A stretch of DNA of 64,000 bases from Deinococcus peraridilitoris DSM 19664 (GTDB lineage: Bacteria; Deinococcota; Deinococci; Deinococcales; Deinococcaceae), in assembly GCF_000317835.1 (NCBI RefSeq), contig NC_019790.1, positions 11,246 to 75,245 of the forward strand, written 5' to 3'. The notes under the pieces were generated by a model. The model worked only from the letters and a program-made list of their open reading frames with translations. It was not told the DNA's origin and made no database searches. Within the stretch, counting starts at the first letter, position 1. Each line of letters starts with the position of its first letter. The translations under genes and the position numbers were made by a program. Of this stretch, positions 1 to 9,480 are shown piece after piece.

Positions 1-1
1 T

Positions 2-508
2 GAGCGCCTCGGCGAACCCACCGCGGAGATCGAAGGGTGGATCACCCTGGGTCAACGTGGACTGGAGCGCCTGTGGAACGATCAGCGTGGCGCCTACCAA
101 ATGCTCGACCAGCGCACCGGGGAAAGTACCGACGTCATGACCAGCAGCTGCTTCCTGCCCTTGTACGCCGGTGACCTGCCTGAAGGCCGTGCAGATCACT
201 TGGCGCGCACCCTCGCGTCTTGGGCGGAACAGGTTCGCTTTATGGTGCCCAGCACCGACCCGAACCACTACACGTTTGAACCACAACGTTACTGGCGTGG
301 GCCAGTGTGGTCCGTCGTGAACTGGATGATCGAGCAAGGCTTGCGGCGCAATGGGTTCGACGACCTCGCGGACCGCGTCAAGCTCGACACCCTCGAACTC
401 GTGAAACGCAACGGGTACTACGAGTACTTCAATCCCCTTACGGGTCAAGGGCTTGGAGGAAGAGACTTCACGTGGACTGCCGCGATCGACCTCGCCTGGA
501 CCAAATGA
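2..508 (+). CDS. GH63-type mannosylglycerate/glucosylglycerate hydrolase, C-terminal part
   Basis: The reading frame is open from base 2, so the start lies before the window and only the last 168 residues are present. The stretch with YWRGPVW followed by VNWMIEQGL is typical of the (alpha/alpha)6 catalytic domain of GH63 relatives that split mannosylglycerate or glucosylglycerate into sugar and glycerate. The next gene starts inside the stop codon (ATGA, 505-508) and encodes glycerate kinase, and the third gene is a sugar kinase. That fits both products of such a hydrolase and supports the assignment better than the short fragment alone. Substrate (mannosyl or glucosyl) cannot be decided here. 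A trehalase-like or other GH63 activity is the alternative. Confidence 0.7.
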   Translation, partial: ERLGEPTAEIEGWITLGQRGLERLWNDQRGAYQMLDQRTGESTDVMTSSCFLPLYAGDLPEGRADHLARTLASWAEQVRFMVPSTDPNHYTFEPQRYWRGPVWSVVNWMIEQGLRRNGFDDLADRVKLDTLELVKRNGYYEYFNPLTGQGLGGRDFTWTAAIDLAWTK

Positions 509-1743
509 ACCCACGCGAGGCTCTCACCACAGCCTTCCGCGCGGCCATCCAAGCTGGACATCCGACCCGCGTCCTGCGCGACGTTCCCTTGCCCGAGGTC
601 GAAGGCCGCACCGTAATCATCAGCATCGGGAAAGCAGCACTCAGCATGGCGAGCACCGTCCAGCAGCGTCTCGGGGGACGCGCGACCGGCGTGGTGGTCG
701 CACGTCAGGAGGAACTCCCCGCGCACGTAGAGAATCTCACTGTCCTCGGGAGCACACACCCCGCCCCGAGTGAAGCGAGTTCCCGCGCGGGGCAACTGGT
801 CCTGCAAACCGTGCAGGGCCTCACACCAAGCGATCTCGTCCTGTGCCTCATTTCCGGCGGTGCCTCCTCGCTCGTGTCCGCCCCGACGGGCGTCACTCTA
901 GATGAAAAAGCGCGGTTGACATGGGAATTGCTCGCGTGCGGCGCCTCTATTCATGAGATCAATACGGTGCGCAAACATCTCTCGGCGATCAAAGGCGGCG
1001 GGTTGGCTCGCGCGGCTTATCCAGCGCGGGTTTTGGCACTGGTCGTGTCCGACGTGGTCGGGGATGATGTGTCGACCATCGCGAGTGGTCCGACCGCGCC
1101 TGACCCCACCACCTTCAGGGACGCGCTGGCCGTGCTCGACCATTACGGCATCCGCGCTCCGAGCGTGCGCGCTCAACTGGTGCGCGGCGTGATCAAGGTC
1201 CAGCCCGAAACTCCCAAACCAGGCGATCCAATCTTCGATCATGTGGAGCACCGCGTCATCGCTGGCGCAGCCACCGCCCTCAGCGCCGCAGCAGACTGCC
1301 TCCAGCAACACGGCTGGCAAGCGCGAATTTGGCAGGAAAACGTGACCGGGCCAGCCATTGAAGCGGCGAAAGCGCACGCGGCGCAGGCCACTTTCCTTCA
1401 CTCACGGCAGGCGCTGCTGAGCGGAGGGGAAACCACAACCATCATTCGTCCTGGGGGCGGGCGTGGCGGTCGGAACCTCGAATTCCTGCTGTCGCTGGCG
1501 CTCGAAGCGCCTGACGTGTATGCAATCGCGGCCGACACGGACGGCATTGATGGCAGCAGTTCCGCGGCGGGCGCCATTCTCACACCGGACACCCTGGAGC
1601 GCGCCGCAGCGCTTGGTCTGGATCCTCGAACTTACCTTGAGCGGAGTGACGCGCACCGCTTCTTCGCCGCTCTAGACGATCTGGTGGAAACCGGGCCGAC
1701 GGGAACGAACGTCAACGACTTCCGCTGCATGTTACGTCAATAG
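505..1743 (+). CDS. Glycerate 2-kinase (MOFRL family)
   Basis: A 412-residue protein when started at the ATG that overlaps the upstream stop (ATGA); a longer frame to 307 only runs through the previous gene. It has the family layout: an N-terminal glycerate kinase domain with SIGKAA near residue 35 and LISGGASSL near residue 115, and a C-terminal MOFRL domain with the glycine-rich GGGRGGRNLEF and AADTDGIDGSS segments. The family phosphorylates D-glycerate with ATP to 2-phosphoglycerate; older annotations call it hydroxypyruvate reductase (TtuD). Translational coupling to the hydrolase upstream indicates that the glycerate comes from a glycosylglycerate. The length is normal and I see no missing motif. 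Confidence 0.88.
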   Translation: MNPREALTTAFRAAIQAGHPTRVLRDVPLPEVEGRTVIISIGKAALSMASTVQQRLGGRATGVVVARQEELPAHVENLTVLGSTHPAPSEASSRAGQLVLQTVQGLTPSDLVLCLISGGASSLVSAPTGVTLDEKARLTWELLACGASIHEINTVRKHLSAIKGGGLARAAYPARVLALVVSDVVGDDVSTIASGPTAPDPTTFRDALAVLDHYGIRAPSVRAQLVRGVIKVQPETPKPGDPIFDHVEHRVIAGAATALSAAADCLQQHGWQARIWQENVTGPAIEAAKAHAAQATFLHSRQALLSGGETTTIIRPGGGRGGRNLEFLLSLALEAPDVYAIAADTDGIDGSSSAAGAILTPDTLERAAALGLDPRTYLERSDAHRFFAALDDLVETGPTGTNVNDFRCMLRQ

Positions 1744-1755
1744 ACTGGTGAATTC

Positions 1756-2673
1756 ATGCGAGAGTACATGACCTCGGATCCGCCATTCCGCTTCGCCTTA
1801 ACACTCGATGTTGGTGGTAGCCACATCACTGCCGCCGTTGTCGACCTGACATCCCGCGCGTTGCTCCCGGCCACCCTCACCCGTCGATCCATTGACGAGC
1901 AGGCGAACCGGGAAGCCATCATTTCCGGTTTGGCTCATGCGGCATTGGATGCCGCGCGTGTCGAACCATACGCGGTCATTGCCGGAATTGGGATGGCGAT
2001 GCCGGCACCATTTGATTATGTTGCCGGGGTGTCGCTGATGCAGCACAAGTTCCACGCACTGTACGAGCGGAACATCCTGCACGACCTTCAGGAAGCCTGG
2101 GTGGGGACTCCCTTGGCTGGCATGCCAGTCCGAATTGCGAATGATGCGGACCTGTTCGCGCTGGGGGAGTGGTGGGCCGGAGCGGCGCGCGGGTGTTCCA
2201 GTGTCATTGGATTGACGCTTGGCACGGGCATGGGATCCGGATTCATTCGTGACGGCCGCATCGTGACCGAAGGTGACGGGGTTCCAGCCCAAGGGGAACT
2301 TTGGAGCTTGCCGTACCTTAACGGCCTCGCCGAGGAGTACGCGAATGGACAGGCCGTCACCCGAGCGTACCATGTGAGAACTGGCGCGACGTTGACGCCG
2401 AAGGAGATCAGCGAGCGAGCTGCGTACGACGACGCTGCCCGCGACGCGTTCACAGAACTCGGTGAACACCTGATGCACATTCTCCTTCCGGTTGTGAAGT
2501 GCTTCGCCCCGGATTGCCTGGTCGTCGGCGGGAACGTTGCGCGGTCATGGGCTCTGTTTGGCCATCTGCTGCAAGGTGGCTTGAATCCAGTGCGCTGCGT
2601 TCAAAGCATGAACTTTGAGGAAGCAGCGTTACTGGGAGCGGCAATACTATCTACCGAATCTTCCGCTTCTTAA
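1756..2673 (+). CDS. ROK-family sugar kinase
   Basis: A 305-residue protein starting 12 nt after the glycerate kinase stop. It opens with the phosphate-binding LDVGGSHITAAVVD (residues about 15-28) and has the second nucleotide-binding segment LTLGTGMGSGFI near residue 155, both typical of ROK kinases. The usual zinc motif CxCGxxGCxE after the GEL/GEI segment is absent: the sequence there reads GELWSLPYLNGLAEEY, so this is a non-zinc ROK member. By position it would phosphorylate the mannose or glucose released by the hydrolase. A ROK repressor is unlikely because no N-terminal helix-turn-helix is present. Confidence 0.8.
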   Translation: MREYMTSDPPFRFALTLDVGGSHITAAVVDLTSRALLPATLTRRSIDEQANREAIISGLAHAALDAARVEPYAVIAGIGMAMPAPFDYVAGVSLMQHKFHALYERNILHDLQEAWVGTPLAGMPVRIANDADLFALGEWWAGAARGCSSVIGLTLGTGMGSGFIRDGRIVTEGDGVPAQGELWSLPYLNGLAEEYANGQAVTRAYHVRTGATLTPKEISERAAYDDAARDAFTELGEHLMHILLPVVKCFAPDCLVVGGNVARSWALFGHLLQGGLNPVRCVQSMNFEEAALLGAAILSTESSAS

Positions 2674-3119
2674 CATAGACGCAGCGTGACAAGCACTTCT
2701 CGACCGAAATTTGCCGAACCTGATTCTTCTGGGCCTGAACATGCCACACATGGGTGGGCTGGAAATGAAAAGTCACCCGGAGTAGCGGCCGTGAAACAAT
2801 TGTTTAGGCCTCACTCGTCTGGAGTCGGGCGGGATCGAGTACCGCGGGCGCTGAGATGAATGTCCTGTTCGTCGTTCTGTTCCTGGAGGATTCGGCTTAG
2901 GCTGAGGCGTATGGCTTCGGTGTAGTTAATGAGAACGCCGGGGATGGGACGAAACTGAGTCGTGTTCAGGGGTGCTGCGACAGTTTCTGGTTTCGTGGGC
3001 ACAGTGTTAATCGCCGAGATAGTGCTGAAAAGGCGTGTTTGCAAAGTGAAGGGATATGGCGATCCAGGGAATGCTGGTAGCCTCTTTTCCCGTATCGCTT
3101 AATCTTTCGGATGAGCAGT
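2674..3119. other. Intergenic stretch with no convincing gene
   Basis: About 450 bases between the sugar-kinase operon and the composite transposon. A 77-codon frame on the minus strand (2811-3044) has no recognisable motif and no clear ribosome site, so I do not call it. The last 9-10 bases (GGGTCGTGC at 3120-3128) are the left half of the direct repeat flanking the transposon. Confidence 0.5.
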
Positions 3120-3128
3120 GGGTCGTGC

Positions 3129-3373
3129 TTCGGTACCGGACACCTTTAGGTTTTGGTTGTCCTGAACGGCATTTTTCTATTTCTCAGTTTTAAGGGTCAT
3201 CTGGCCCAGCAGCAGAGCGGCATCAAGGGGTTGTGACCGCCCACGATGCCGCTCTGCTCGATCCTACCAGCCTCGCTGAACTCCTCAAACGTCACTCGCC
3301 GTTCTTGCGCATCTACACGCTCAGGAGAGTGGCCGATGTGGGCTGCGCCCTGATCCTTGCTCAATCCACCCGC
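3129..3373 (+). mobile_element. Truncated IS4-family element, left arm of the composite
   Basis: From TTCGGTACCGG at 3129 to CAATCCACCCGC ending at 3373 this matches, as far as I can compare by eye without a difference, the reverse complement of the right-hand IS from 7586 inwards. It includes the transposase start and about the first 46 codons. After 3373 the similarity stops abruptly, so this copy cannot make transposase and must use the right-hand copy's enzyme. The lack of visible divergence suggests a recent duplication. Confidence 0.85.
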
Positions 3374-3566
3374 TCAGGCCGCGCGCTCCTGCAATCGCAC
3401 CAGTGACGCACGCGACGGTGTCGCTGTCATCCCCACCCGGTCTCAATGGCGCGCAGACGACCCATCTGAAAGTGCTGTTCCTTTCCTAGCGTCCCCTCAA
3501 ACCACGCATCATTGGAGAGGTGCGTGAGCACGCGTGCTCCCCTGGTCGTGAGTATCCGGATGATCT

Positions 3567-5687
3567 CTAGCGCATTTCAGATGCTGGCAGCGACTCCCCC
3601 TCATTCGGGAACGCGGGCCGCTCCACGTGTAGATCTCCCAGGCCGTACAGCGAGAAACCGATGGTGGAGGCATTATGCAGCAGGGCCAGCAGGTTTCCGG
3701 GCAGCACGTTGAACAGCGCCAGCGCCAGCAACCCGCCGTTCACGCCGATGATCCCCGTATACAGCCCGGTCAGCCGCTGTTCCAGGCTCCGGCTTATGTG
3801 GCCCAGCTCGGTCAGTGCGCCCAGATCGTTGGACAGGATCACCACGTCGGCCACCTGCTGCGCCAGATCAGCGGATTCGGCCATCACCACGGCGATGTCG
3901 GCGGCGTGCAGGGCCGCGCTGTCGTTGATGCCGTCGCCCACCATGACCACCCGGCGGCCCAGTTGCTGCTGCTGTTGCACAAAAAGGTGCTTGTCTTCGG
4001 GGAAGACCTCAGCGTGGACTTCCTCGATGCCCAGTTCGGCAGCCAGTTCCCCGGCACGGGCCTGCTGATCCCCCGTCAGCATCACCAGATGCTTGCCCTG
4101 CGCCCGCAACGTGTCCATGACCTGCCGGGCATTCGGGCGCAGCGGCGTATCAATGCAGAAGACACCCGCCAACTGCTGATCGATGCTGAAGTACAGCAGG
4201 TTGTACCGCTGGGCCTGCTCGGCGATGACCGCCTCCTGCTCCGCTGTGATTGGCACACCCTCGTCCTCGATCACAAAATGGCGGCTGCCGATCACGGTGC
4301 GCTTGCTGTCGATCTCCGACCGGATGCCGTGCGACACGATGTACGTCAGTTCGCCGTGCATCTCAGCGTGCGGGATGTTCTCGCGCTCGGCCTGCTCCAC
4401 CACCGCGTGGCCGATGGGGTGGTAATGGTGTTCTTCCAGGCACGCCGCGTACCGAATGACCTCCTGACGCGAGAAGCCTCCGAAGATCAGCAGGTCCATC
4501 ACCAGCGGGCGCGTGGTGGTCAGCGTGCCGGTCTTATCGAAGACGAAGGTGTCCATCTGCGAGAATTCCTCGACGAAGCGCCCGCCCTTGATCAGAACCT
4601 GCTGATCGCCCATCTGTCGCATGGCGGTCATCACCACGATGGGTGTCGAAATCTTGAGGACGCACGAGATATCCACCAGCAGGAACAGCAGCGCCTGGGT
4701 CACGCTGCGCGTTAGGGCATAGGTGATGGCGGCCCCCAGGAAGTTGTAGGCCACCAGCGCGTCGGCGCGGGTCTGATTGAGGCGCTGGCGCGGGGACTTG
4801 AAATCCTCACCCCCGGTCATCAGGCGCACGATCTGGCTGATGCGGTTCTCGGTGGCGAGGCTGGTGACGCGCAGGATCAGTTCGCCATTTTCCACCACAG
4901 TGCTGGCGTACACGGCATCGCCCACCGTCTTATGCACCGCCAGCGGCTCGCCCGTCAGGGTAGATTCGTTGACCATCCCGCGCCCACGCAGCACCTCCCC
5001 GTCCAGTGGAATGGCCCGGCCTGACGTGACACTAACGTGGTCTCCCACCCGCACGTCTTCGATAGCCGTTTCTTTCAGCCCGCCGCTCTCGGTGATGACC
5101 CAGGCGCTGTGGCTGAGGAACGACAGGCTGCCCTCCAGTCGCTCTCGCGAACGGGTTTCTACCCACCCTTGCAGATCCTCGCCCAGATTCAACAGGAAGA
5201 TAATGGAGGACGCGGTGGAGAAGTCGCCCATTAGTTGCGAGACGACAATGGCGGTGGCGTCCAGTACTTCCACGGTCAGACGGCGCTGACGCAGGGCGCG
5301 CAGGGCGGGAGGAATGAAGGCCAACGATTTGATCAACGTGATCGGGGCGCGCACGACAGGCGGCAGCAGCGTGTGCGTCAGTGCCCGGCGCAGCGCCGCC
5401 TCGTAGAACACGTCGAACAGTTCGCGTTCTTCCGGCGCGATGCCAATATCGCTGGAATCCTGGCAGAGGTCCAGCACTTCCAGGCGTTGCAGCGCGTTCA
5501 GGAGAGCGGCGCGTGAGCCACTGTATTCGAGAACCAGACCGCTGCCGTACTTGTAGACCGTCACGCGCGTGACGCCTGGCAAGTCCAGCAGCCGTTCGCG
5601 TAAGACCTTGCGGGCCGCCGGGCCGAAGGGAGAGTTCGACGAAACTCTTAAACGGCCCGGCCCGCTGTGTTCAACCTTAAAACGCAC
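3567..5687 (-). CDS. P1B-type heavy-metal transporting ATPase, atypical membrane motif
   Basis: A 706-residue membrane ATPase with the full P-type core: TGEP (245-248) in the actuator domain, phosphorylation motif DKTGT with Asp384, an HP pair at 423-424 typical of metal ATPases, and GDGINDS near 584-590. The N-terminal about 70 residues look like an HMA fold but lack the CxxC metal site. The membrane motif that is CPC in copper and zinc pumps reads [11 protein letters not shown] (Ser341-Cys342, then Lys), so the cargo metal is not obvious. Such SC-x-LK variants occur in several bacterial lineages; zinc, manganese or iron efflux are candidates. It is the second gene of a two-gene operon, 6 nt after the partner gene. 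Confidence 0.88.
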   Translation of the reverse strand: MRFKVEHSGPGRLRVSSNSPFGPAARKVLRERLLDLPGVTRVTVYKYGSGLVLEYSGSRAALLNALQRLEVLDLCQDSSDIGIAPEERELFDVFYEAALRRALTHTLLPPVVRAPITLIKSLAFIPPALRALRQRRLTVEVLDATAIVVSQLMGDFSTASSIIFLLNLGEDLQGWVETRSRERLEGSLSFLSHSAWVITESGGLKETAIEDVRVGDHVSVTSGRAIPLDGEVLRGRGMVNESTLTGEPLAVHKTVGDAVYASTVVENGELILRVTSLATENRISQIVRLMTGGEDFKSPRQRLNQTRADALVAYNFLGAAITYALTRSVTQALLFLLVDISCVLKISTPIVVMTAMRQMGDQQVLIKGGRFVEEFSQMDTFVFDKTGTLTTTRPLVMDLLIFGGFSRQEVIRYAACLEEHHYHPIGHAVVEQAERENIPHAEMHGELTYIVSHGIRSEIDSKRTVIGSRHFVIEDEGVPITAEQEAVIAEQAQRYNLLYFSIDQQLAGVFCIDTPLRPNARQVMDTLRAQGKHLVMLTGDQQARAGELAAELGIEEVHAEVFPEDKHLFVQQQQQLGRRVVMVGDGINDSAALHAADIAVVMAESADLAQQVADVVILSNDLGALTELGHISRSLEQRLTGLYTGIIGVNGGLLALALFNVLPGNLLALLHNASTIGFSLYGLGDLHVERPAFPNEGESLPASEMR

Positions 5688-5693
5688 GCAGGC

Positions 5694-6197
5694 TCACTGG
5701 CTGCCGGTGTCCTCGGCGTCTCCCTTGTTGCTGGCTGGAGCAGTTTTTTTCGGCTGCATGGCCCTCGCTTCCACCAGTTCGGCGTCCACGAGATCGGGGG
5801 CGTTGTTCTCGCCATCTCCGCTCAGGTCTGCATACTCGCGGCTTTTCTGCTCTCTGCGGTCTTTTTCGTAGATGCTGCGGGCGTCAGCCATCACATCGTC
5901 GTAGGAGGCGCGCACGCCCTCGACGGACGTGTCCAGGGTGTCCTTAATCTTCATACCCCCGGCGATCAGGTGGGCGTACAGCCGCTTGGCATCGCGGCTG
6001 CCCAGCAGCTTGAGGCCCACGGTCCCGACAAGCAGACCGCCCAGAAAGCTGCGGGTGGTGGGGGCCATCTGGAGCTGTGGTGCGTGGCGACGCTGACCTG
6101 CGCCCCCACTGTAGGCTGCGCCATCGTTTCCACCATCTGGGGCAATGATCTTGATTTTGGGTATCTCAACTTTAACTTTCTGCTCGTGATCCGACAT
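5694..6197 (-). CDS. Small membrane-anchored partner of the P-type ATPase (PacL/DUF6110-like)
   Basis: A 167-residue protein, first gene of the ATPase operon, with ribosome site GGAGGAA before the ATG. The centre carries one short hydrophobic segment (RSFLGGLLVGTVGLKLLG, about residues 48-65) followed by RDAKRLYAHLIAGGMKIKD and an amphipathic helix with DVMADARSIYEKD. The tail is acidic. This organisation resembles the small proteins encoded beside P1B ATPases, such as the mycobacterial PacL (DUF1490) metal chaperone-scaffolds and the DUF6110 family. I infer, from that resemblance and the 6 nt spacing, that it helps assemble or feed the pump. I see no Cys or His metal cluster, so metal binding by this protein is not shown. 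Confidence 0.6.
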   Translation of the reverse strand: MSDHEQKVKVEIPKIKIIAPDGGNDGAAYSGGAGQRRHAPQLQMAPTTRSFLGGLLVGTVGLKLLGSRDAKRLYAHLIAGGMKIKDTLDTSVEGVRASYDDVMADARSIYEKDRREQKSREYADLSGDGENNAPDLVDAELVEARAMQPKKTAPASNKGDAEDTGSQ

Positions 6198-6308
6198 GGG
6201 TTCCTCCGCTTAGGTGTAGCTAACATACGCTGCAATTTCAGAGCTGGGCGTCACCTTCTAGACGCACGTCTCTGATCAGTATGCGCCATTCCACACCGAG
6301 GTCATCGC

Positions 6309-7586
6309 TTCATTACCGGAACCTGGTATGTCAAGCGCTGAGCGAGAGCTGAGAGCGGCTCAGGCAGGGATGGTGACGTCCTCAGTACATAACACCTTCG
6401 CCTCCAGTGGCTCCTAGAGCGGGAAAAGGTTGGCTGAGGAGAGCGAGGTAAGTCTGGAAGTCGGGTAAGGCCCAGCGCAAAGCATTCACCAGCAGTTCCC
6501 AGCCATAACGGAAGACGCTGACGGCCCGGCGTCCATGCTTTTTCCGACGGATGGGCTTGAGGCCATTCCTCCATACACCCACACGCAAACAGCAGGCGAA
6601 GGCGAGGGTGAGCAGGCCGAACAGGCGCTCCAGCCGGTTCGCCTTGGTCATGTGACTCTCTTCCAAGCCGAGCCCTCGTGACTTCAGTGCAGCGAAGGTG
6701 CATTCCACCGAGAAGCGGAGCTGGTATGCGGTGCGCGCTTCCCAGATCTTCAAATCCGTGGCGAGAGCGAACAGCTCCCCGTCCTTGGTCCGCGTGACGA
6801 CCACCTGCATGACGTTGCCGTACACATTGGCTTTCTCCAACAACCCCACCACCTGGCCCGGCTGCACGTGCTTGTACGCTGCGTCCACGCGCAGGTCATC
6901 GACTTTGGTGTCGAGCCGAATGCGAATACAACGCTTGATCTTGCGTTTCCGCAGGAACGAGAACCAATCCCCACCCAGGAATTCTCTATCGGCCACCAGC
7001 ACCTTGATGCGCTTGGCTGGGAGGTGCTTGAGCAGCTTGGCCACCAGTCGTTCCCGTGCTGCTGTGTTGCTGCTTCCTCCGTGTGGAAGCGCAGTCCAGA
7101 CCAGTGGCAGGGTGAAGCCTTCGAGCACGACGCCGAGCACCAGCAGGTTCAGGTCGGCCTCGCCGTGTTCCCAGTTCGTGCGGTCCAAGGCCAACATCAG
7201 CTTGCCGGGTGGAAGCAGGGAGATTAATAAGCACAGGAAGACTTCTGCATCCAGTTGTTCGTCCTGGAGACAGCGTTCTACCCGGCGTTTCTTTGCTTCC
7301 AACGAGGCAGCTCCAGGAAGGTGCGGGGCGAGGCGGACGTGGCGGGTGGATTGAGCAAGGATCAGGGCGCAGCCCACATCGGCCACTCTCCTGAGCGTGT
7401 AGATGCGCAAGAACGGCGAGTGACGTTTGAGGAGTTCAGCGAGGCTGGTAGGATCGAGCAGAGCGGCATCGTGGGCGGTCACAACCCCTTGATGCCGCTC
7501 TGCTGCTGGGCCAGATGACCCTTAAAACTGAGAAATAGAAAAATGCCGTTCAGGACAACCAAAACCTAAAGGTGTCCGGTACCGAA
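6309..7586 (-). mobile_element. IS4-family insertion sequence, right arm of the composite
   Basis: About 1.28 kb. The right terminus read inwards is TTCGGTACCGGACACCT and the left terminus read inwards from 6309 is TTCATTACCGGAACCT; these align with two mismatches and one gap, which is why I place the ends here. The two flanks of this single copy do not repeat each other (GGTCATCGC on the left, GGGTCGTGC on the right). The matching flank instead lies beyond the left remnant at 3120. Confidence 0.7.
6382..7482 (-). CDS. IS4-family DDE transposase
   Basis: A 366-residue transposase beginning with GTG at 7482. Typical IS4 features are visible: LDRTNWEHG near residue 120, PHGGSSNT near 155, LVADREFLG near 185 and the YREK-like region around YQLRFSVECTFAALKSRG. 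It is a close relative of the transposase at 45025-46125. The frame is intact, so it may be active and could mobilise the whole composite. Confidence 0.9.
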   Translation of the reverse strand: MTAHDAALLDPTSLAELLKRHSPFLRIYTLRRVADVGCALILAQSTRHVRLAPHLPGAASLEAKKRRVERCLQDEQLDAEVFLCLLISLLPPGKLMLALDRTNWEHGEADLNLLVLGVVLEGFTLPLVWTALPHGGSSNTAARERLVAKLLKHLPAKRIKVLVADREFLGGDWFSFLRKRKIKRCIRIRLDTKVDDLRVDAAYKHVQPGQVVGLLEKANVYGNVMQVVVTRTKDGELFALATDLKIWEARTAYQLRFSVECTFAALKSRGLGLEESHMTKANRLERLFGLLTLAFACCLRVGVWRNGLKPIRRKKHGRRAVSVFRYGWELLVNALRWALPDFQTYLALLSQPFPALGATGGEGVMY

Positions 7587-7804
7587 GGGTCGTGCTACAG
7601 CCCATTCTTCCGTATCGGCATTTCCCTCACCTGTACAGAACGAGGCGTTCCTGCGCACCCTTAGCAGTCCTGTAAACGCCGATTTCGAACTGCTGCGTGA
7701 ATCGTTCACTACGCCGTAAGGCGCAGGTCGACGCGAGTGCCACCTGTCACCATCAAGTGTTGCTGATGAGGTTGATGGACGTGCGATGTCCAAAGGAGCT
7801 GAAC

Positions 7805-8452
7805 ATGATTTCACATGTGGTTTTTGATTTCGACGGTACCCTCGCCGACTCTCCGCACCTGGTGGTCGAGCTGTACAACGAAGTGGCCAGAAAGCAGGGC
7901 TTCGGCGAAATGACCCCGGAGAACCTCCATCTGCTGCGCGGCCTGAGCGTGCGTGAACGCAGCAAACAGCTGGGCGTGCCCATGCACCGCCTGCCTGGCC
8001 TGATGGTGCAGGTCGCGCGCGCCTATCGCGCGGTCACCTCGCGCGTCGCATTGCACGACGGCGTTCCGGAGTTGCTGCGAGAGTTACGCGGCAGGGGTAT
8101 GCGGGTCTGTGTGCTGTCCACCAACAACGAGGAGAACATCCGCGATGTGCTGCGCCGCTACGACCTCGAAGCGATGGTGTCACGCGTGTATTGCAGTAAC
8201 CGCATCTTCGGCAAGGCGAGCCTGCTGCGGCGCCTGATGCACCACGAGAGCGTGCCGGCAGACCAGTTGGTGTACGTCGGCGACGAGCAGCGCGACGTGG
8301 ACGCCTGCCGTGAGGTGGGCGTGCAGGTCATCGCGGTCAGCTGGGGAGTCGACACGCTCACGCGTCTGCAAGACGCCCGACCGGACTGGCTCGTGCACAC
8401 TCCCGAAGGCATCTCGCGAGTCGTGGCCACGCCTCACAAGGCCATGGTGTGA
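7805..8452 (+). CDS. HAD-superfamily phosphatase (phosphoglycolate phosphatase-like)
   Basis: A 215-residue protein. I choose the ATG at 7805 because AAAGGAGCTGAAC precedes it; the longer frame to 7697 has no such site. Motif I is VFDFDGTLADS at residues 5-15, motif II LSTNN near 104-108, then a lysine (FGKASLL) and motif IV VGDEQRDVDA near 158-167. A helical cap domain lies between motif I and II. The nearest common family is phosphoglycolate or pyrophosphate phosphatase; the substrate cannot be told. The two Asn after motif II are a slight variant. It is a single gene between mobile DNA. Confidence 0.82.
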   Translation: MISHVVFDFDGTLADSPHLVVELYNEVARKQGFGEMTPENLHLLRGLSVRERSKQLGVPMHRLPGLMVQVARAYRAVTSRVALHDGVPELLRELRGRGMRVCVLSTNNEENIRDVLRRYDLEAMVSRVYCSNRIFGKASLLRRLMHHESVPADQLVYVGDEQRDVDACREVGVQVIAVSWGVDTLTRLQDARPDWLVHTPEGISRVVATPHKAMV

Positions 8453-8561
8453 AGCTCGGAAGCAGTCTGCGCCTGAGGTTGGCTGCGGCAGCGTAGCGCA
8501 CATCCTGCGACGGCGTGTTTGCCAACCAAGAGTTGGGGCGTTCAGCTGATCCGTATCCGCG

Positions 8562-8891
8562 TTAGAGCCATTCGAGGATACAGGCAAGGAGGATCATTCC
8601 TCCGTACATGCAGGCGAGCTTCTCATACCTGGTGGCCACCCGGCGATGCCATTTGATGCGGTTGATGGCCCGCTCGACTTTGTTGCGCTCCCGGTACAAC
8701 TCCTTGTCGAAGTCATCCTGCCTGTCCTGATTGCTTTTGGTGGGGATGACCGACTTGATGCCACGGCGGTGCAGCATGTTCCTCAAGCTGGGAGAGCTGT
8801 AGCCCTTGTCACCCACCAACTTCTTCAGCCGAAAGCGCGGTTGCCCGGGGCCCTTGCGCTTCACTTTGCCCAGCACCACCAGCCATTCCAA
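8562..8891 (-). pseudogene. IS5-family transposase, C-terminal remnant
   Basis: The frame encodes the last about 105 residues of an IS5/IS427-type transposase, with LVGDKGYSS, RRGIKSVIPTKSN and the catalytic-Glu region ERNKVERAINRIKWHRR. The N-terminal half, including the first two catalytic aspartates, is missing upstream. Confidence 0.8.
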
Positions 8892-8997
8892 GTACCTGGA
8901 CGCGTTCTAGCCCCAACGACCGGAAAACAGCCGTTAAGCTTGACCCCAGTTCCCCGCAGCTTTCCACGGCGTGGGTGAAGTTCCAGTATTCGCACAA

Positions 8998-9480
8998 GGC
9001 GAGATCAGCAGCTGTGGGAGGCGACCGTTATCGAACCCAGGAGTAAGTTCCTGGTGCAAAGCGAACTTGGCCAGCGCAACGAGGATCTGGAAGGGAGGTT
9101 GCTGCTGGGAGCCCGGCAATGACTGGCCAACCCACATGACCTGGTGCTGTTCACCGATGGCTGGGCCGTGTACGAGTCACTGTTCCCCGAGGTGTTCGGC
9201 GTCCCGTACCGACCACCACGACAAGGATCACAGGGCGCTTCAAGAAGCTGCGATTCTGGGCGCCTCGCGCGCTCGCCCACGTGCTGATCATCAAGCGGCG
9301 GAAGGGACGGAAGGTGGTGGAAGTACTCCAGCGCGTTGCTCACGGGAAATGCTCGAGGGTGGACGCCGAGGCCGAGCAACTCGGGTGTCAGACGCCGAAC
9401 ACTTCAGCGGTGGAGTGGCAGAACGGCACGGCCAGACGGATGAATGCCTTTGAGGCCAGGAAGAGCCTGGCCTTTGCCCG
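8998..9480 (+). pseudogene. Decayed DDE transposase
   Basis: Pieces of one transposase can be read in two frames: LFTDGWAVYESLFPEVFG (around 9146-9200), then after a frame change near 9235 KKLRFWAPRALAHVLIIKRR and NTSAVEWQNGTARRMNAFEARKS. A stop codon lies at 9118-9120. I therefore call a relic with at least one stop and one frameshift. The family is IS1-like by general appearance only. Confidence 0.6.

Larger units (their letters stand above)
3120..7595. mobile_element. Putative composite transposon carrying a metal ATPase
   Basis: The nonamer GGGTCGTGC occurs at 3120-3128 and again in the same orientation at 7587-7595. Directly inside each copy lies the same outward-facing IS end, TTCGGTACCGGACACC, on the plus strand at 3129 and on the minus strand ending at 7586. 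The left IS is a 245 bp remnant identical to the transposase-start end of the right IS, which has a complete transposase. Between them are only the ATPase and its partner gene. IS4-type elements commonly make target duplications of this size, so the outer ends appear to have moved together. Confidence 0.72.

Noticed and set aside
3675..4715. Long open frame on the plus strand opposite the metal ATPase
   Set aside because: It is the mirror of a gene with complete P-type ATPase motifs, and its translation is Gln/His/Val-rich without any motif.
6309..7586. Intact IS4 copy as an independent single insertion
   Set aside because: Its two flanks do not match, whereas the outer flanks of the pair of copies do.
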